Source: an uncultured Alphaproteobacteria bacterium (lineage in GTDB: Bacteria; Pseudomonadota; Alphaproteobacteria; Rhizobiales; Ancalomicrobiaceae). Taken from it: a DNA stretch of 64,000 nucleotides. Of this stretch, positions 60,227 through 64,000 are shown one piece after another. Positions within the stretch are counted from its first letter, which is position 1. The number at the start of each line of letters is the position of its first letter. The notes under the pieces were generated by a model. That model worked only from the letters and a program-made list of their open reading frames with translations, did no database searches and was not told where the DNA came from. The stretch spans positions 1 to 64,000 of the forward strand of contig CALBKH010000104.1 in NCBI GenBank assembly GCA_937892955.1, written 5' to 3'. The position numbers and the translations under genes were made by a program.

Positions 60227-60853
60227 TCAAGCCGCGACGGCGGCGCGGGCACCGAACTCGGAGACATACCCCGGCGGGCAGACCTTCTCGAAGCTGATCC
60301 GATCCGCCGGAAGCGTTCCCGCGACGCTGATGGTCTCGCCGATCAGGCGAACCTCGCCGAGGCGCCGCATCGGCCAATGCGCCCGCTGCAGGATCCGCTC
60401 GAAGCGGACATCGGTCGCCATGACGATCTCGCGGTAGTCGTTGGCCATCGACCAGTCGATGACTGCGGCGAAGAGGGTCAGGGTCGCTTGATGGAGCGTC
60501 CGCGACGAGACCGCCGAATTCGCGGTCGTGTCGACGCAGAAACGGGAGGCCTCGATCATGCCGCGATGGGTGCGGAGCTTCCGGCCGTCGAGCAGCTGCG
60601 GGAAGGTCCACTCCAGCATGGTCGGGCCGGTCGCCGGCAGAAGCCGGGCACAGCCGACGACGGTATCGCTCGGCGTGACCGCGAGGATGTAGGTGGGGCC
60701 GAGCCGATCGTACTCGTCGAGCTCCCTCCCCTCTTCGATCTGGACATTCCAGCCGAGGCGCCCGCCGAAGATGCGGGCGCGCAGCCGATGCATCTGGTCG
60801 ATCAGATCACGGGCGTGATCGGTGTCGGCGTTCGAGATCGCTACGGCTCGCAT
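60227..60853 (-). CDS. traI: TraI, acyl-homoserine lactone synthase (LuxI family)
   Basis: A 208-residue autoinducer synthase. The invariant LuxI residues are present: the Arg, Phe and Trp in LRARIFGGRLGWNV, the aspartates in DEYDRLGPTYIL, the Arg in VVGCARLLP, and Glu and Arg in MIEASRFCVD. It is first in the traI-trb operon, with a candidate tra box 63 bp upstream, which gives the positive feedback known in Ti plasmids. Acyl chain length cannot be told from sequence. Confidence 0.93.
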   Translation of the reverse strand: MRAVAISNADTDHARDLIDQMHRLRARIFGGRLGWNVQIEEGRELDEYDRLGPTYILAVTPSDTVVGCARLLPATGPTMLEWTFPQLLDGRKLRTHRGMIEASRFCVDTTANSAVSSRTLHQATLTLFAAVIDWSMANDYREIVMATDVRFERILQRAHWPMRRLGEVRLIGETISVAGTLPADRISFEKVCPPGYVSEFGARAAVAA

Positions 60854-60915
60854 GGCTCGGTCCCTCGGTTCGTTGGAACGAAGCCAAGGGGAGCACGGAT
60901 GGCGCGTCGCGTCAG

Positions 60916-60933
60916 ACCGGCGAATTTGACGGG
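60916..60933. promoter_or_regulatory. Candidate tra box upstream of traI
   Basis: On the minus strand CCCGTCAAATTCGCCGGT, matching 60984-61001 (CCCGTCAGATTCGACGGG) at 15 of 18 positions and 2185-2202 (CCCGTCAAAAACGCCGGG) at 15 of 18. It lies 63 bp from the traI start, a normal activator distance. Binding by TraR is inferred. Confidence 0.6.
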
Positions 60934-60983
60934 GTAAGAGCGGTGGCCGCCGCGAGCGAGTGGGGACGTAGCAGGATCCCTTC

Positions 60984-61001
60984 CCCGTCAGATTCGACGG
61001 G
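60984..61001. promoter_or_regulatory. Candidate tra box upstream of repA
   Basis: CCCGTCAGATTCGACGGG, the most symmetric of the three elements (7 of 9 half-site positions). It lies 50 bp from the end of the first box and faces the rep operon. It probably gives TraR-dependent copy-number increase, as described for Ti plasmids; inferred. Confidence 0.6.
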
Positions 61002-61257
61002 TTTCCGAGGCAATCACATCGTGAAACTACTTCTGCCCGTGTCCACGGAAGAAACCCGACTCTGATCGGGCAGGCGTGGGTCGAGTGCGACGGATGATGC
61101 TATGCCCACATTGAACAACGAGAGCCATCTCTCAACGTCGCTGCTTCCAGCGACGGACCCATCGGAAAACTCGAATTCCGCGCAACCCCTTCCGAGGGGG
61201 CAAATTGCCGAAGATGAACGTGTTTTCCGTGATGCTTCCGGCGATTTGGGAAAAGCG

Positions 61258-61275
61258 AGTTGCCGGCCGGCAACT
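61258..61275. other. parS-like palindrome 1
   Basis: AGTTGCCGGCCGGCAACT, a perfect 18-bp palindrome upstream of repA. The core GTTGCCGGCCGGCAAC recurs at 62666-62681 inside repB. RepB (ParB) proteins of repABC replicons bind 14-16 bp palindromes of the form GTTNNNN-NNNNAAC, so these are probable centromere sites. Confidence 0.75.
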
Positions 61276-61416
61276 TCACAGAAAGGGCCGTTTGCGAGTG
61301 ATTTGTCGTTAAGGTTTCGTTTACCCTTAATCGCTTGCCAGACTCGAAGAATCGAGCGATTTTGGCACGGAAGATCGGGCGATATTCGCTCTTTGCCGTG
61401 CATACGCGAGGCAGCA

Positions 61417-62625
61417 GTGGTTACGACGACAAAAGCCGGACAACAGCTCGGCGCGATCCATGAGCTCGTAGGCGCGCATGCCCGCGAGCTCTCGTCGCGG
61501 CTGCAGTCTCATCGGCTCCAACTCTTTCCGCCCGAGGCTCACAAGAGCCTCAGGAAGTTCACGTCGGGAGAGGCCGCTCGGTTGATCGGCATCAACGACG
61601 GCTATCTTCGTCGCCTCTCACTGGAAGGCAAGGGGCCGGAGATCGACGTCGGTCCGCATGGTCGACGGTCCTATTCGGCAGCCGACATTCAGGCGCTGCG
61701 TGTTCTGTTGGATCAAGGCGGCAAGTCGGATCGCCGCTATGTTCCCTGGCGGAGTGGCGCCGAGCATCTTCAGGTCATCACCGTCGTCAACTTCAAGGGT
61801 GGTAGCGGCAAGACGACGACGGCTGCCCATCTCGCTCAGTACTTGGCATTGCGTGGATACCGTGTTCTGGCGATCGACCTCGATCCTCAGGCGAGCCTTT
61901 CGGCGCTGCACGGCATTCAGCCGGAGTTCGACGTCGACGACAATCAGACCCTCTACGGTGCGATCCGCTACGACGGCGAGCGCAAGGATCTGCGTGAGAT
62001 CATCCGTAAGACCTATTTCACCAACCTCGATCTGGTGCCGGGCAACCTCGAGCTGATGGAATTCGAGCACGAGACGCCGAAGGCGTTGGCCGGCTCCAAT
62101 CCGACCGAGCGTATGTTCTTCACGCGCATGGACGAGGCCTTGGCATCCGTCGCCGACGATTACGATGTCGTCGTCGTCGACTGTCCGCCGCAGCTCGGCT
62201 TCCTCACCATGTCGGCTCTCTGTTCGGCGACTGCGGTTCTGGTCACGGTTCATCCGCAGATGCTCGACGTCATGTCGATGTGCCAATTCCTGATCATGAC
62301 GTCGGATCTGCTCAGCGTCGTCGCCGATGCCGGGGGCAACATGGGCTATGACTGGATGCGCTATCTGGTGACCCGCTACGAGCCGGGGGATGGCCCGCAG
62401 AACCAGATGGTGTCGTTCATGCGTTCGCTGTTCGGCGATCACGTTCTGAACTATCCCATGCTGAAGAGCACGGCGATCTCGGACGCCGGGATCACCAAAC
62501 AGACGCTCTACGAGGTCAGTCGGGACCAGTTCACGCGATCAACCTATGACCGCGCCCTGGAGGCGCTCGACAACGTCAACGGCGAGATCGAGCAGCTCAT
62601 CCGCAGCGCGTGGGGGAGGGCGTGA
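61417..62625 (+). CDS. repA: RepA, ParA-family partition ATPase
   Basis: A 402-residue protein from GTG 61417, a start that gives the usual RepA length. N-terminal region RLQSHRLQLFPPEAHKSLRK, a MerR-like HTH (FTSGEAARLIGINDGYLRRL), then the deviant Walker A VVNFKGGSGKTTTAAHLAQY and DYDVVVVDCPPQLGF. It positions sister replicons and represses the operon together with RepB. Its stop overlaps the repB start (TGATG). Confidence 0.93.
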   Translation: MVTTTKAGQQLGAIHELVGAHARELSSRLQSHRLQLFPPEAHKSLRKFTSGEAARLIGINDGYLRRLSLEGKGPEIDVGPHGRRSYSAADIQALRVLLDQGGKSDRRYVPWRSGAEHLQVITVVNFKGGSGKTTTAAHLAQYLALRGYRVLAIDLDPQASLSALHGIQPEFDVDDNQTLYGAIRYDGERKDLREIIRKTYFTNLDLVPGNLELMEFEHETPKALAGSNPTERMFFTRMDEALASVADDYDVVVVDCPPQLGFLTMSALCSATAVLVTVHPQMLDVMSMCQFLIMTSDLLSVVADAGGNMGYDWMRYLVTRYEPGDGPQNQMVSFMRSLFGDHVLNYPMLKSTAISDAGITKQTLYEVSRDQFTRSTYDRALEALDNVNGEIEQLIRSAWGRA

Positions 62626-63605
62626 TGGCGCGTAAGAACCTTCTCATCGGCCTGACGAGTGCCGAGTTGCCGGCCGGCAACTCGGGCGCCGTCGATACCG
62701 GCGAGCCGGAGGTGCGTGCTCATGCGACGCCTCATTTCGGCATCGGAGGAACACGTGGCGCAATCGGAGCGGTCAGCCGTTCTATCGAGCAGTTGAAGGC
62801 CCAAGCGGTCGTCGAATTGGCTCCGGCGCTCATCGACGTTTCCTTCATATCGGATCGCCTGCGGGGCTCGGTGGAGGATCACGAGGGTCTCGTCGCTTCG
62901 ATCCGCGAACACGGACAGCAAGTCCCGATTCTGGTTCGCCCCCACCCCGAGAAGGAAGGACGTTATCAGGTCGTCTACGGACATCGGCGTCTGCGGGCTG
63001 TTTCCGACCTCGGCAAGCCGGTTCGCGCGGTGATCAAGCCGCTTTCCGACGAGCAGGTCGTGATCGCGCAGGGCCAGGAAAACAGTGCCCGGACCGACCT
63101 CTCCTTCATCGAGAAGGCGCTCTTTGCGGCACGGCTGGAGGAGGGGGGCTTCGGGCGTGAAACGATCATGGCTGCATTGTCCGTCGACAAGACCGGCTTG
63201 TCGCGGCTGATCTCTGCCGCCGTGAAGATTCCGCGCGAGATCATCGAGGCCATCGGACCCGCCGCCAAGACGGGCCGCGACCGGTGGGTCGAACTCGCGG
63301 CGCGCCTCGACCATCGACATGGCCTGGAGAAGGCGCTGCGGACGATCGCGGAAGACGGCTTCGATGGGAAAAGCTCCGACGAACGCTTCAACCGAGTTTT
63401 CGACGTGGTTGCGCCGAAGAAGCCGGCTCAGGCTCGTCCGACGATCCTCAAGGCCGACGACGGAACCCGCGTTGCTCGGATCAAGGGTGACGGACAGAAC
63501 CTGACGGTGATGGTCGACGAGAAGGCGACGGCGGGCTTCGGCGCGTATCTGGTCGCCAATCTTCCCGAACTTTACGCGGCGTTCAAACGTCGTGGCGAGG
63601 CGTAA
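62625..63605 (+). CDS. repB: RepB, ParB-family centromere-binding protein
   Basis: A 326-residue protein from ATG 62625 (MARKNLLIGLTSAELPAGNS). ParB nuclease-like domain with ILVRPHPEKEGRYQVVYGHR and RLRAVSDLGKPVRAV, HTH in FGRETIMAALSVDKTGLSRL, and the RepB C-terminal domain. Codons 14-21 lie over a parS palindrome: the protein residues AELPAGNS are dictated by the site. It binds parS and RepA. Confidence 0.93.
   Translation: MARKNLLIGLTSAELPAGNSGAVDTGEPEVRAHATPHFGIGGTRGAIGAVSRSIEQLKAQAVVELAPALIDVSFISDRLRGSVEDHEGLVASIREHGQQVPILVRPHPEKEGRYQVVYGHRRLRAVSDLGKPVRAVIKPLSDEQVVIAQGQENSARTDLSFIEKALFAARLEEGGFGRETIMAALSVDKTGLSRLISAAVKIPREIIEAIGPAAKTGRDRWVELAARLDHRHGLEKALRTIAEDGFDGKSSDERFNRVFDVVAPKKPAQARPTILKADDGTRVARIKGDGQNLTVMVDEKATAGFGAYLVANLPELYAAFKRRGEA
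62663..62684. other. parS-like palindrome 2 inside repB
   Basis: A perfect 22-bp palindrome, centre GAGTTGCCGGCCGGCAACTC, in the 5' coding part of repB. It is four bases longer than the copy at 61258-61275 and shares its 18-bp core. Location within the rep operon is known for some repABC plasmids. Confidence 0.75.
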
Positions 63606-63643
63606 ACCGCATATCCCTGAAACCCGACTGGAGAAACAGCGGC

Positions 63644-63700
63644 AAAAAGAAAAGGCCCCCGAAACGTCACCGCTCCGGAAGCCCTCTCATCAAGTGTAGC
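63644..63700 (-). ncRNA. Counter-transcribed RNA (incA-type) between repB and repC
   Basis: Minus-strand small RNA gene. A perfect -35 TTGACA lies at 63736-63731, with a plausible -10 near 63712-63707 (TCTCTA). The 3' end is a terminator: GCTTCCG pairs with CGGGGGC (63682-63676 and 63661-63655), followed by CTTTTCTTTTT. It lies in the repB-repC gap as in all repABC plasmids, where this RNA limits repC expression and sets copy number and incompatibility. The 5' end is an estimate. Confidence 0.8.
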
Positions 63701-63804
63701 GACTGATAGAGAATCACTTCCGCGAATCGCTGTCAAGCCTCTCTGCGAGCGGCATCGCCGTTTCGGCGACCGAATTTCTTTGCCCAAACAAAGGCAAAGG
63801 CATC

Positions 63805-64000
63805 ATGCAGCCCTATCAGTCCAGAACGCCCTTCGGAGGGCGATCGCTGACGCTTGCCCATGTGGCAGCGCAGTCCAAGGCGGAGGCGCGAGCCCCCGAG
63901 AAGGTCGTCCACAAGTGGGAGGTCTTCCGTTCGATCTGTACTGCCAAAGCCAGACTCGGGGTCTCCGAGCGGGCGTTGGCCGTGCTCGACGCGCTCTTGA
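63805..64000 (+). CDS. repC: RepC, replication initiator, 3' end outside window
   Basis: The first 65 residues from ATG 63805: MQPYQSRTPFGGRSLTLAHV, then AAQSKAEARAPEKVVHKWEV, FRSICTAKARLGVSERALAV and LDALL. This is the RepC N-terminus (TPFGxRxxTLA...KWxVFRxxxxAxxxLGxxxRALAVLxALL). RepC starts replication at an origin inside its own gene. Control is by the antisense RNA just upstream. Confidence 0.93.
   Translation, partial: MQPYQSRTPFGGRSLTLAHVAAQSKAEARAPEKVVHKWEVFRSICTAKARLGVSERALAVLDALL

Larger units (their letters stand above)
60854..61416. promoter_or_regulatory. traI-repA divergent control region
   Basis: A 563-bp stretch with two candidate tra boxes (60916-60933, 60984-61001), a parS-like palindrome (61258-61275) and a TTAAGG/CCTTAA dyad (61309-61330). 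The repA frame is open upstream to 61102, so the first 105 codons of that frame overlap these sites; I regard this part as leader. In Ti plasmids quorum sensing raises rep as well as trb expression from the same intergenic region. Confidence 0.65.

Overview
This is a 64-kb stretch of a GC-rich alphaproteobacterial replicon, most likely a conjugative repABC plasmid or chromid from the Hyphomicrobiales. The evidence is a Ti/pRi-type gene set: traG/traD/traC, an oriT, traA-traF-traB-traH, a quorum-sensing switch (traI, traR, traM), the trb mating-channel operon, and repA-repB-repC with an antisense RNA and palindromic partition sites. I cannot name the species.

Layout. Positions 1-8017 hold the DNA-processing genes: traG (cut by the window edge), traD and traC on the minus strand, oriT, then traA-F-B-H on the plus strand. 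Positions 8018-27100 are a first cargo block: two small toxin/antitoxin-like pairs, an AT-rich patch, oxyR/katG, a decaying ABC-transporter/FmdE operon, a heme and iron-starvation set (hemP, heme monooxygenase, flavodoxin, DUF2023, DUF2325), then feoABC running into a candidate ferrosome (fez) cluster that ends in a P1B-type ATPase, and an XRE regulator with a large perfect operator palindrome. Positions 27190-28456 return to the backbone with a possible structured RNA, traM and traR. Positions 29016-50620 are a second cargo block: a glycosyltransferase fused to a papain-like domain, a six-gene oxidoreductase/hydrolase operon with its TetR, an alkane-oxidation set (AraC regulator, reductase-AlkB fusion, GMC alcohol dehydrogenase, aldehyde dehydrogenase, acyl-CoA ligase), and a graveyard of IS66, IS110 and IS630 elements around a broken lipase gene. 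Positions 50738-60853 are trbI-H-G-F-L-K-J-E-D-C-B plus traI, and 60854-64000 hold the divergent rep operon, with repC cut by the window edge.

How it works together. TraI is expected to make an acyl-homoserine lactone sensed by TraR, with TraM as anti-activator. I see one 18-bp element, CCCGTCARAWWCGMCGGK, three times: between traC and traA, and twice between traI and repA. These are the places where Ti plasmids carry tra boxes, so they are the best candidates for TraR operators. Two 17-bp dyads upstream of hemP and between flavodoxin and feoA look like Fur boxes and would tie the iron genes into one regulon. The cargo therefore links ferrous iron uptake and possible iron storage with peroxide defence, and separately carries growth on alkanes.

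Most notable points: the feo-fez block; the shared tra-box-like element; a traF frame with no stop codon that runs through traB into traH; two unusual fusions (reductase-AlkB and glycosyltransferase-papain-like); a folded leader before traM; and a C-terminal motif shared by TrbJ and TrbK.
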